Part shown: positions 8,542-17,200 of the stretch, in pieces
How positions within the stretch are numbered: the first letter of the stretch is position 1
How the letters are laid out: each line of letters starts with the position of its first letter
Origin: Pantoea sp.
GTDB taxonomy: Bacteria > Pseudomonadota > Gammaproteobacteria > Enterobacterales > Enterobacteriaceae
DNA length: 53,478 nucleotides
Assembly: GCF_028283705.1 (NCBI RefSeq)
Contig: NZ_JAPWKD010000028.1
Span: 1 to 53,478 of the forward strand
Direction: 5' to 3'
The notes under the pieces: generated by a model
Told to the model about the DNA's origin: nothing
What the model saw: only the letters and a program-made list of their open reading frames with translations
The model's database searches: none
Position numbers and translations under genes: made by a program

Positions 8542-9852
8542 TTATGAAAGGCGGGAAGTCGCACGTTTACTCACATCAGGCTGAGACGGACGCGAAATCA
8601 TAATGCCGATAATGCCCCCAATAATCAGGGCCGCCGCGACAATCATTAAACCGTAGTGATAACTGTTGGTGGCGTCTTTGATTTTGCCAAGAATGGGCGG
8701 CAAACCAAGGCCGACAAAGTTGGCAACGGTATTAATAAATGCGATGGAGGCCGCCGCCGCCACGCCTGCCAGTTTTTCGGTGGTCACCGCCCAGAAGATC
8801 GGGGTCAGAGCAAAATTAAAGCCGACAGTCAGGACCAGCATTACATAGGCAACCAGCAGATTGCTGGAATAAATGGCCAGGGTTAGCGATAAACCTGAAA
8901 GGATCAACGGTAAGCCCAGATGCCATGAACGCTCATGGGTGGTATCCGAGTGACGGCCATTAAAATACATAAACAGGCAGGCAAAAATAAACGGCACCGC
9001 CGAAAGCAGACTGATGACAATATTGCTCTGCTCACTGGCCATACTTTTGATGATCAGCGGCAGGAAAAGCGTTATCCCTATTGAACCAAACGCCTGCAGG
9101 AACCAGACCAGGCTCAGTAATAGCACGGTCTTATTTTTCAGCGCGCTTAACCAGCTATGCTGCGCGCCAATTTCTACACTGGCGTTATCCCGCGCCAGTT
9201 GCGTTTTCAACCAGCCCTTTTGTTCAGTTGATAACCACACTGCATGGTCAGGAGATTGCGGCAAGCGCCACAGCACCATAATGCCCAGCGCGACCGCCGG
9301 AATACCTTCCAGTGCAAATAACCAGCGCCAGCCCGCAATGTCAGCAATACCATGCATATTCAGGATGGTGCCGGAAATGGGTAACCCAATAATGGAAGCC
9401 ATCACAGAACCCATATAGAAGAATGACATGGCGCGTGCACGGTTACTCTTTGGAAACCAGCAGGAAATGTAATAAATGATGCCCGGCGTAAAGCCTGCTT
9501 CGGCCATTCCCAACAAAAAGCGCATCACATAGAGCTGCGTGGGAGTCTGAACCAGCGACATTCCGGCGCTGACGATGCCCCAGGTGATCATAATGCGCGC
9601 AATCCATACTCGTGCACCGACTTTGGTCATGATCACATTGCTGGGAATTTCGAACAGGATGTAAGAGATATAAAACATCCCGACACCCAAACCATACATA
9701 CTGGTACTCAGACCCAAATCGGCATTCATTTGTAATGCAGCGATAGAGATATTGGTTTTGTCGAGATTGGCAACGAAATAACAGATAATGATAAACGGAA
9801 TAATTTTCGTATTTAGTTGCTTTAAGGTAGCACCGTACAGATCGTTGTTCAT
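8542..9852 (-). CDS. MFS transporter, anion:cation symporter (ACS) family
   Basis: A 436-residue, 12-helix inner-membrane carrier. The N-terminal part LDKTNISIAALQMNADLGLS and the LLGMAEAGFTPGIIYYISCWFPKSNRARAMS segment are hallmarks of the ACS/phthalate-permease family (tartrate, hydroxyacid and sugar-acid carriers such as TtuB). The first gene of a two-gene operon with the downstream 2-hydroxyacid dehydrogenase, it probably imports that enzyme's substrate. Possible GntR- and CRP-type sites lie about 250-290 bases upstream (10103-10145). The family assignment is secure; the transported compound is an inference from the neighbour. Confidence 0.87.
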   Translation of the reverse strand: MNNDLYGATLKQLNTKIIPFIIICYFVANLDKTNISIAALQMNADLGLSTSMYGLGVGMFYISYILFEIPSNVIMTKVGARVWIARIMITWGIVSAGMSLVQTPTQLYVMRFLLGMAEAGFTPGIIYYISCWFPKSNRARAMSFFYMGSVMASIIGLPISGTILNMHGIADIAGWRWLFALEGIPAVALGIMVLWRLPQSPDHAVWLSTEQKGWLKTQLARDNASVEIGAQHSWLSALKNKTVLLLSLVWFLQAFGSIGITLFLPLIIKSMASEQSNIVISLLSAVPFIFACLFMYFNGRHSDTTHERSWHLGLPLILSGLSLTLAIYSSNLLVAYVMLVLTVGFNFALTPIFWAVTTEKLAGVAAAASIAFINTVANFVGLGLPPILGKIKDATNSYHYGLMIVAAALIIGGIIGIMISRPSQPDVSKRATSRLS

Positions 9853-10102
9853 GAAACAAACCTCGATTAAGATTTAAACAATAACAATCCCTCTGACCGT
9901 AATCAGCATCTTTTAATTTAATGATTAATTAATGTGACATTACCTGAGTAACACCCGCCGGTATTGATTGGATCTATTCAATGAGGTTTCCTCAACCTCT
10001 GCACCGGGTTAACAGTTGATCTCACTACACTTCCGTGCCGGGTAATTTAAAATCAATTAAAATCAATATCATAAGAAAATTCCTCATCGTTTGATGCTGA
10101 GA

Positions 10103-10135
10103 TTGTAGTACAATTTATATTTATGGTACTGCAAT
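10103..10135. promoter_or_regulatory. Candidate GntR (FadR-subfamily) operator pair
   Basis: TTGTAGTACAA (10103-10113) is a perfect 11-base palindrome and fits the FadR-subfamily consensus TNGTNNNACNA exactly. A second copy, TGGTACTGCAA (10125-10135), fits with one mismatch. No GntR gene is in the window, so the regulator would be encoded elsewhere. Confidence 0.45.
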
Positions 10136-10145
10136 TTAGATCACA
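10130..10145. promoter_or_regulatory. Possible CRP site
   Basis: TGCAA-TTTAGA-TCACA keeps the strong half TCACA and the 6-base spacer of the CRP consensus, with three of five matches in the other half. It overlaps the second GntR-like half. Binding and the promoter served are unproven. Confidence 0.25.
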
Positions 10146-10394
10146 AAAACGACAACTCATGGATGTTAAACCCGGTTGTATCTGCTCTTGCCAGAGAGGG
10201 AAAAGTCAACCGCCATCAAAAGTCTGCTGTGGCGAAGAAAGTGCAAATGTGACAACGCGTGGAATTTTTTGTTCTCTTTTTCCAATCTCAGCGGCGTATT
10301 GAATAATCTGTGCCATACTTTAACTATCAGCTATTCCATAAAATCCGTTACAACAATAAATCACCTCTTTTTCAACTGGAGTCTAAGAAATTTA

Positions 10395-10856
10395 ATGCCG
10401 TTAAAAGACCGATATTGCTTTGTTAAAACAAAAGACAAGCTGGAACCACACTATAAAAACATTGTGCAATTTGCACTTGAACATGCCAGCCAGTCAGGGC
10501 GGAATTTACGGGTTTGCGTTCCTGTGAAGGCTTCCTGCGAAGAATATTTAACCAAAGCGTTTGATGAGCCGACCTACAGAATACTGCATAGCAAAAAGCA
10601 GATTGTGGTTTCAGGAGTTAAGGTCGGGTTGTTCTCCACACAGACACTCAGAAAAGAACATATCCTGCTTGATGCCATCTACCTGGTATTTCTTCCGAAT
10701 GCAGACTTACTCAATGCCATAGAAACACAAGGCCGCAGAGCCACTGTCATCGTGTTTAGCGAATCGGATAAAGAAGGCCAGACAATCAGTAATTGGGTGA
10801 ACCGCTACCAACCCAAGCCCGTGCGCCTGAGACAAAAAAAGACGCTGGCCGTGTGA
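10395..10856 (+). CDS. Unrecognised 153-residue protein
   Basis: I do not recognise a family. The product starts MPLKDRYCFVKTKDK and is soluble, with no signal peptide or membrane helix, and has a basic C-terminal tail (RYQPKPVRLRQKKTLAV). It seems to alternate beta strands and helices (LRVCVPV, KQIVVSGVKVGLF, ATVIVFSESDKEGQ), which hints at a small alpha/beta fold. The frame is open further upstream to 10176, but the upstream part looks non-coding. ATG 10395 has GGAG at 13 bases and AAGAAA closer, both weak. It stands alone between the MFS operon's control region and the exported hydrolase. A real gene is likely because the length is sustained and the composition protein-like. Confidence 0.55.
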   Translation: MPLKDRYCFVKTKDKLEPHYKNIVQFALEHASQSGRNLRVCVPVKASCEEYLTKAFDEPTYRILHSKKQIVVSGVKVGLFSTQTLRKEHILLDAIYLVFLPNADLLNAIETQGRRATVIVFSESDKEGQTISNWVNRYQPKPVRLRQKKTLAV

Positions 10857-11211
10857 GTAAGATAAGCCGGTAATTTGGGTTAAAGGACTATTCATATCGG
10901 CAGATCAAACCTCTGCCGTATTTAGTCAATCCTGAATAATAATGCCACGCTTTAGCCCTTTAATTCCGCTATGCGGAACTGAGGCCGCTTTGCGTAATCA
11001 GGGCTGAACTAACCACCTGAAGCAAACTGCAGAATTCATACCCGGTTGTATTATCCTAAGAACAACCAGATAAAAATCGTCTTGTTAAAACTCAAAAAAG
11101 AAGAGAATTGTCTTTTTTTTCCCCGATGCTGTTGATGTTCATTGGGATTTTTCTTTATTGAAACTAATATCAGACCTCCAGGGGACCAAAAATAACTTAA
11201 GAGTTACTTTA
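10857..11211. other. Intergenic region before the exported hydrolase
   Basis: It holds a weak hairpin (10898-10918: CGGCAGA / TCTGCCG, 7-base loop, followed by TATTT) that could end the 10395 gene, and an otherwise featureless AT-rich stretch with T-runs near 11111. I see no further gene. Confidence 0.4.
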
Positions 11212-12288
11212 ATGTTTAATCGCATGATATCAGGCGTGGCGGGTGCCATTCTGTTAACTTTATCACCATTAACTATGGCAGCCAGCGCATTACCGACACC
11301 GAAAGAAGCTGACTGGGTCGCCAAAGAATTCACCTTTAACAGCGGTGAAAAACTGAAAGATCTGCGTATTCATTATTTCACTTTGGGTGATCGCAATAAA
11401 CCAGCGGTATTATTACTTCACGGTACTAACCAGCCTGTTAGCGCATTACTGGCTCCGGGATTCGCTGGAGAGTTATTTGGACCAGGGCAGGCACTGGATA
11501 TCAGAAAATATTTTATTATCATCCCGGAAGGTATCGGCTCAGGTAAATCATCCAAGCCTTCGGATGGCCTGCGGATGACATTTCCACACTATGATTATGA
11601 CGATATGGTGACTGCCCAGTATCGCCTGATTAAAGAAGGGTTGGGTATTTCGCATTTACGCCTGGTCATGGGTTATTCAATGGGCGGTATGCAGACCTGG
11701 CTATGGGGAGAGAAATACCCGGCGATGATGGATACGCTGGTGCCGATGGCTTCGCAGCCTAATGAGTTGTCCGGTCGTAACTGGATGCTGCGCCGTATGT
11801 TGATCGAGTCCATCAAGGGCGACCCTGCATGGGCGGAAGGCAATTACCACCAGCAACCTCCGGCGCTGAAAACCGCCAACATCATGTTCAGTATTGCCAC
11901 GACGGGTGGCACGCTGGCTTATCAGCACAAAGCGCCAACGCGTGCGCTGGCAGATAAGCTGGTCGATGAACGTCTTGCCGCACCTGTCACCGCGGATGCT
12001 AATGACTTCATTTATATCTGGAATTCATCGGCGGATTACAATGCGTTGCCAGATTTAAAGCGCATCAAAGCGCCGATGCTCATTATCAACTCAGCGGACG
12101 ATGAACGTAACCCGGTTGAGACCGGTATTCTTAAGGGCGAATTGCATCGGATTAAAAAAGCTGAATTGCTCCTTATCCCGGCCAGTGCCGAAACCAGCGG
12201 GCACGGCACCATGATGCAGGCAAAATTTTATAAACAAAAACTCAAGACTTTCTTAGCCCACGCGCCCAAAGCGCAGGATAAGCACTGA
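11212..12288 (+). CDS. Exported alpha/beta hydrolase, MetX (homoserine acetyltransferase)-like
   Basis: A 358-residue protein. I start at ATG 11212 (AAGAG upstream) because this gives a proper Sec signal, MFNRMISGVAGAILLTLSPLTMAASA, with cleavage near residue 24; the frame is open 18 codons further up. The hydrolase core shows the HGTN oxyanion region, nucleophile S156 in GYSMGGMQTW, an acid in NSADD (D296 or D297) and H331 in SGHGTM. GYSMGG and the overall layout are like homoserine O-acetyltransferases, yet those are cytoplasmic. An exported member is more likely a periplasmic esterase or acyltransferase of unknown substrate. It is a single gene with a strong terminator directly after it. 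Confidence 0.8.
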   Translation: MFNRMISGVAGAILLTLSPLTMAASALPTPKEADWVAKEFTFNSGEKLKDLRIHYFTLGDRNKPAVLLLHGTNQPVSALLAPGFAGELFGPGQALDIRKYFIIIPEGIGSGKSSKPSDGLRMTFPHYDYDDMVTAQYRLIKEGLGISHLRLVMGYSMGGMQTWLWGEKYPAMMDTLVPMASQPNELSGRNWMLRRMLIESIKGDPAWAEGNYHQQPPALKTANIMFSIATTGGTLAYQHKAPTRALADKLVDERLAAPVTADANDFIYIWNSSADYNALPDLKRIKAPMLIINSADDERNPVETGILKGELHRIKKAELLLIPASAETSGHGTMMQAKFYKQKLKTFLAHAPKAQDKH

Positions 12289-12300
12289 GTCAGCTATCTG

Positions 12301-12334
12301 ACAGGAAGCAACGCAGGTTGCTTCCTGTTTTTTT
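12301..12334 (+). terminator. Rho-independent terminator
   Basis: ACAGGAAGCAAC (12301-12312) pairs perfectly over 12 bases with GTTGCTTCCTGT (12317-12328) across GCAG, followed by a T-run to 12334. It ends the hydrolase transcript. Confidence 0.9.
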
Positions 12335-12391
12335 AATAATGGATTTGTTTTCCACAGCATTCATCATTCAATCGTTAGCAGGGAATACTCT

Positions 12392-14011
12392 ATGTTTCGT
12401 AGAATAAAGATCCGCACTGCACTCAGCATGATGGTTTTTTCACTGACTGCATTGTTATTGTTCGTGGGCATTCTGGGATTAGTTGCCGTGCAGTCAGGGA
12501 ATAAATCCTTTGCTACCGTCGATACCGAAGTGTTACCGGGTCTGGTCGCACTGAATGAAAGTTCTGAACTGTTATTACGCGGACGACTGGATTTACGGTT
12601 ATATGAATCCCTGATGGGGAGCGGCGACACTGACAAAGCTAAAGTCGCGCTGGAACGTGCCAAGGGCAAAATCGATACTGCCAGCGCGAAGTGGCAGGAC
12701 TACCTGAAATACCCGCAATCCGCCGAGGAGCGCCCGATTGCCGCTGAAATGGCGTCCACCCGTGACGCGCTAATGAAAGAGTTTATTGATCCGGCTTTTG
12801 CCGCCCTGGAAGCGGGCAAACTGGACGAATATCGCCAACGTGCCGGAAAATCGACGGCACTGTATGGTGCCTTTGATAAAGCATCAAAAGCCCTTGTGGC
12901 CTTCAAACTGAAAAGCATTGATGTGGCCTACGATGACTCCAGCGACCGGGTAAAACGTATGGAGTTTACCCTGTACTTTGCCATCGCCTGTGCGCTGGTG
13001 CTGGCCGGACTGGCCTGGTCGGTGATGACCAATCTTATCGTCAAACCGTTAAATCATGTGATCACGGTGTTTGACCGTATTGCCGAAGGGGATCTTCGTG
13101 CGCGCATTGATATCTCGGGTAAAAACGAGATAGCTCAGCTGTTTGCCGCCGTACAGCGTATGCGTGATGGACTGGAAAACATGGTACTGATGGTGCGCAA
13201 TGGCACGGATGCTATCGGCTCAGGCGTGGAAGAAATCGCTTCCGGCAATATCGATCTCTCCAGCCGTACCGAACAGCAGGCAGCGTCACTGGATGAGACG
13301 GCTTCCAGTATGGAGCAGATTATGGCGACAGTGAAAAACAACGAAGACAATACCCGTAAGGCCAACTCGCTGTCGCAGAAAGCCTCGAACTCTGCTTCCC
13401 GTGGGGCAAACGTGGTGTCTGAAGTGGTTGCCACCATGAGTTCAATTGAGAAAAGCTCGGCCAAAATTGGTGATATCGTGGGTGTTATCGACGGCATTGC
13501 ATTCCAGACCAACCTGCTGGCACTGAATGCGGCTGTAGAAGCGGCGCGCGCCGGTGAAGCAGGCCGCGGCTTTGCCGTGGTGGCTTCAGAGGTGCGTGTC
13601 CTGGCACAGCGTAGCGCCACCGCAGCGAAAGAGATCGGCACCATGATCAATGACTCGCTCAACAATATCGAGCAGGGTTCCGGCCTGGTGAAAGAGGCCG
13701 GGGTGACCATGAATGAAGTTATGCTCGATGTGAAAAAAGTGGTCGATATCATGGATGAAGTGATGCTGGCCTCCGGCGAGCAAACCCGCGGCATCTCGCA
13801 GATTAATATCGCCATCCAACAGATGGACGGCGTGACCCAGCAGAATGCCTCGCTGGTGGCAGAAGTCGCCACTGCGGCCAGTTCCCTGCAACAGCAGGTA
13901 GTGAACCTGCAACAGTCGGTAACACGCTTCCAGGTCGATAACGATCAGACCACGCTGGCCACTGACCTGTATACGGGATCACAGGATATGGCACTGATCA
14001 GCATCAATTAA
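12392..14011 (+). CDS. Methyl-accepting chemotaxis protein
   Basis: A 539-residue receptor. It has a first membrane helix (about residues 10-32), a periplasmic four-helix-bundle-type sensor (about 33-190), a second helix (about 192-213, FTLYFAIACALVLAGLAWSVM), a HAMP domain (about 214-266) and a long coiled signalling domain. The hairpin tip GIAFQTNLLALNAAVEAARAGEAGRGFAV is near residues 370-400. It would relay a periplasmic ligand signal to CheA/CheW. The C-terminus (DMALISIN) lacks the NWETF-type tether for CheR/CheB found on high-abundance receptors, so it is probably a minor receptor. The ATG has GCAGGGA upstream. The ligand is unknown. Confidence 0.93.
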   Translation: MFRRIKIRTALSMMVFSLTALLLFVGILGLVAVQSGNKSFATVDTEVLPGLVALNESSELLLRGRLDLRLYESLMGSGDTDKAKVALERAKGKIDTASAKWQDYLKYPQSAEERPIAAEMASTRDALMKEFIDPAFAALEAGKLDEYRQRAGKSTALYGAFDKASKALVAFKLKSIDVAYDDSSDRVKRMEFTLYFAIACALVLAGLAWSVMTNLIVKPLNHVITVFDRIAEGDLRARIDISGKNEIAQLFAAVQRMRDGLENMVLMVRNGTDAIGSGVEEIASGNIDLSSRTEQQAASLDETASSMEQIMATVKNNEDNTRKANSLSQKASNSASRGANVVSEVVATMSSIEKSSAKIGDIVGVIDGIAFQTNLLALNAAVEAARAGEAGRGFAVVASEVRVLAQRSATAAKEIGTMINDSLNNIEQGSGLVKEAGVTMNEVMLDVKKVVDIMDEVMLASGEQTRGISQINIAIQQMDGVTQQNASLVAEVATAASSLQQQVVNLQQSVTRFQVDNDQTTLATDLYTGSQDMALISIN

Positions 14012-14251
14012 GACCTTCCTGACAGTTACTGATTGATGCCGGTAGCTGTCAGATTAATTCACCCCTGTCGTTCCCTGCCTGAAATCAATCACCGCTGATT
14101 TTTATTCTCTTGCTCTCAGCGCTATGAATATTTTTCTGAAATCATATCCCACTCTTCGCCATCGTTACAGCAACGGGCAGTTCTCATAAATTTATCAGAG
14201 CGGACCAACCTCAGGTCATCCAGGCTAGCTTCAGCTTAAAGGAGGAAAGCT
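14012..14251. other. Leader of the 1808-residue gene
   Basis: Holds an imperfect hairpin (CTGACAG 14019-14025 / CTGTCAG 14046-14052, with AC/GT next to it) that may end the chemoreceptor transcript, and a near-perfect Shine-Dalgarno AAAGGAGG just before the ATG at 14252. No promoter could be fixed. Confidence 0.4.
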
Positions 14252-17200
14252 ATGCCTATTGGACTAACGCCCCCTGATACATCCAGCATGCCCGTCAGCT
14301 TCGCATCATCATCTGCCAGACAAAAAAGCGTATGGCCACTGAGACTGATACAGAACGCTTACATCTTAATGAAATCCTTATGGCCTGCTCTGCCTGCCAT
14401 CCCCCAGGACGCAGTATTGAAAGAATTTAATAGCCTGCCCGGGGTAACAGGTTTCGATGATTATGACGCGTTGCTGTCCGCTATCCGCCACAGACTCCAC
14501 GACTTTCTGGCACAACCCGTTACCCAGCCACACGGCGCCCCACCGTTAAGCTGGCAACGGATGTCTGAAGATTTTCTGGCATTCCTGGCCGCGAAGTACC
14601 AGGGATTTTGCGATGGATCTGCAATCCTGCCGATGCAGGGGTTATTAAGCGATGCGCAGATACTGGCCCGATTGCAGGCAGTTTTTCCCTTTATCACCGA
14701 TGCGAGAATCTTTGCGCAATTCCCTTCCCGTTATCCTCATCTCTATCATCTTCTGATGCGGGAAATTTTTCAGGTGAGCGATAAGCCTCTCATGGAAGTC
14801 GTACCTGGCGCGGGCAAACAATTAATCGTTCGCACCCTGGCCGCACTTTATCCCTTACCAGCTCTGCTTATCCATTTCAGCAATGCCATCAGATTTGCAC
14901 CGGTGCAGGGCATCCAACCTCTGTTGCAGGCTGGCGATCAATACGCTACCGGCAGATTGCTGGGCAGTGGCAGGGATAATGTCTGGCATCCCAAAACCAT
15001 CACTTTTCCACACGTCATCACCCATTTGCAGGGATGGTCGTGCCGACTGGCCTCCTCATTCTTATCACCTGTCGTACAACCACAACCTGAGGAACCGCCA
15101 GAGCCGATTGTCTTTACGCTGAAGTTAATCGCTAACTCGGTATTCAACGAGCCGAATAAAGGTTCTCCCCTGCGACTTGCACCGTATACGTGCGCGGAAT
15201 TTCTGCGACCCGATCAGCAATATCCCCGTTGTGCGGCGGACTTTCCCGCCGCCACTGTCAATGGCACTGCGCCGTTGCAAGGTCGGGGGGTTGTGACTTT
15301 CGAGCATTTCACCGCCATTAACGACCAGGGTTTGGTGCAGGAAGGAACCCGTACTCTGACCAGTGAAGCAGCCGTGGTCATTCATGGTTGCCACATCCCA
15401 CTGAGACAAAGCCCCGTGAAGTTATATCAGCAACAAAGGCAAATGCGTCCCTGGCCGTCGCTCGCACCACAAAAAACCGCGATCACATCAGCGGTGACGC
15501 CGGTCATCGGCACCTCCTCCTCAGCAAGAGGCTGGATTATATCGAGCGTAGATGCCGAAGAGACCACCGCCTTATACCAGCCTGACTGGTGGAAAGTGGA
15601 TAAGCGCGGCTTCGCTGCCGGTTTTGTTCGTAAGCTCGAATTTGAAACCGAACCTGCGTCAGCCAGCACGCCTAAAACCATCAGTTGGCCCGGCTGGGTG
15701 GCGGCCAACCCCAATACCCCGACCTGTATGGCTGCCCCTGCGCCACTCACTGCCACCAGCCTGCGCGATATGCTCAATCAACTCAGCCAGCGTATTGAAA
15801 CACTGCCGACGCAACGCCTTGCGGACTTGCTGGGTGAAACGACGATTCTGACCGCCTGTGACCGCCTCGTATCCTGGGATAGTCAGCATCACCGGTTGCA
15901 TATCGATCCGGTCGAGGCAGCGGACTTTATTGCCCGACTGCCCGATATTGCGACATTTAAACAGCACCCGGAAGCCATTAACGCCTTCGTGCATTCCGCC
16001 AGGGGCCGCGCCGCACTGGCACGCCGTTTGTTGCTGGCGTTAGACCATAGCTTCGATGCCACTGGCCGCCCGTTGCTCATCAGCCTGCAACAATTCAGCC
16101 AGCGCATAAAACCCGCCACTACCACCTGGCGGGATCTCGCTGCGGTGCTGCTGGATATGGAACGGGTATTTAGTACCCATACGCGCAAAGCGATTGAAGT
16201 GACAATCAGTGAGCGGCAAGCCCAGGATAAGCTGGTAGCCAAGCTGGATTACCTGATGCTGACCATGATGAGGCAGGAATATCCCATGCTAAAACTGTGC
16301 GACCACCCCGATCTCGCCAGTGAACGTTGCCTGTCACGCGCCGGGTATCAGCGTGCAGTAGCGGCACATGAAATTCAGGACGAGCGCATCCTGAATGAGG
16401 CCAGCGGGGAAGAGCTGGAAAGATTCGGTTCACAACTGATGTACCGGCGTTCAGAGCCAGCATTACTGGCTGATTTCGCCGCAACAGATAAGCTGTTCTT
16501 TAACCCCAGACAGGGGATGCACCATTATCTGACTGAGATGCAGCTACAACAGCAGCAACTCATCCATTACCATTTGTATGCCAGCAGGCTCAAAGAACTG
16601 CTCAGCGATCAGACCAGTAATGCGGTTGCTATCACCCAGACTTATCATGAGTTACGCGCCACCATAAGCGCGTGGTATCAGCTGGTGCTGGAAAATCTGT
16701 CCGCTGACGACCAGGCGTTTTATCGTGAACAATGGCAGACACCGCAAGGCTTACAGATGTTTATGGTACGACTGGAGCACACCACCGGTGGCAAGAACGA
16801 GACATCCTGTGTCGGCTGCTATCTTTACGCCAGCCGCGATCTCAACACGCGAGCCCTCTTTATTACGCCGATTGCCCCCATGAACAGACCGGGGCATCCG
16901 GGTAGCTTTGATGCCAGCGATGAGTTCAGCAACCGCGAGCAGGCACAATCCATGCTCAATGGTGCGGGCAAAGTGGATATGCTGACCCGGCTATCTCCGG
17001 CTGCATTGCCGCATATTGCCAGCTATCGCTTCCTGGTTGATGCGCAAATGCGGATTACCCCTGTAGACACCTGCGACGACTGGCCACAATGTGCCACAGC
17101 GATTGCCCGGCAGATCAGCGAATATCAGTTCCCCACCCTTACTGTAGCCACCACCCCCACGGTGCAGCCGCCCAATCTGCTGGAAATATTGTATGGTTTA

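Larger units (their letters stand above)
9853..10394. other. Intergenic control region, MFS operon / unknown gene
   Basis: About 540 bases between divergent genes, AT-rich. It holds the palindrome TTGTAGTACAA (10103-10113) with a diverged inverted copy, and a CRP-like site (10130-10145), listed separately. Frames running through it (for example from 10176) show no family-like content before the ATG at 10395. Confidence 0.5.

Noticed and set aside
10170..11051. ACCCGGTTGTAT occurs at 10170-10181 and 11040-11051 around the 153-residue gene, like short direct repeats of an insertion.
   Set aside because: A 12-base repeat at this distance is expected by chance somewhere in a 53-kb window, and there are no other signs of a mobile element.
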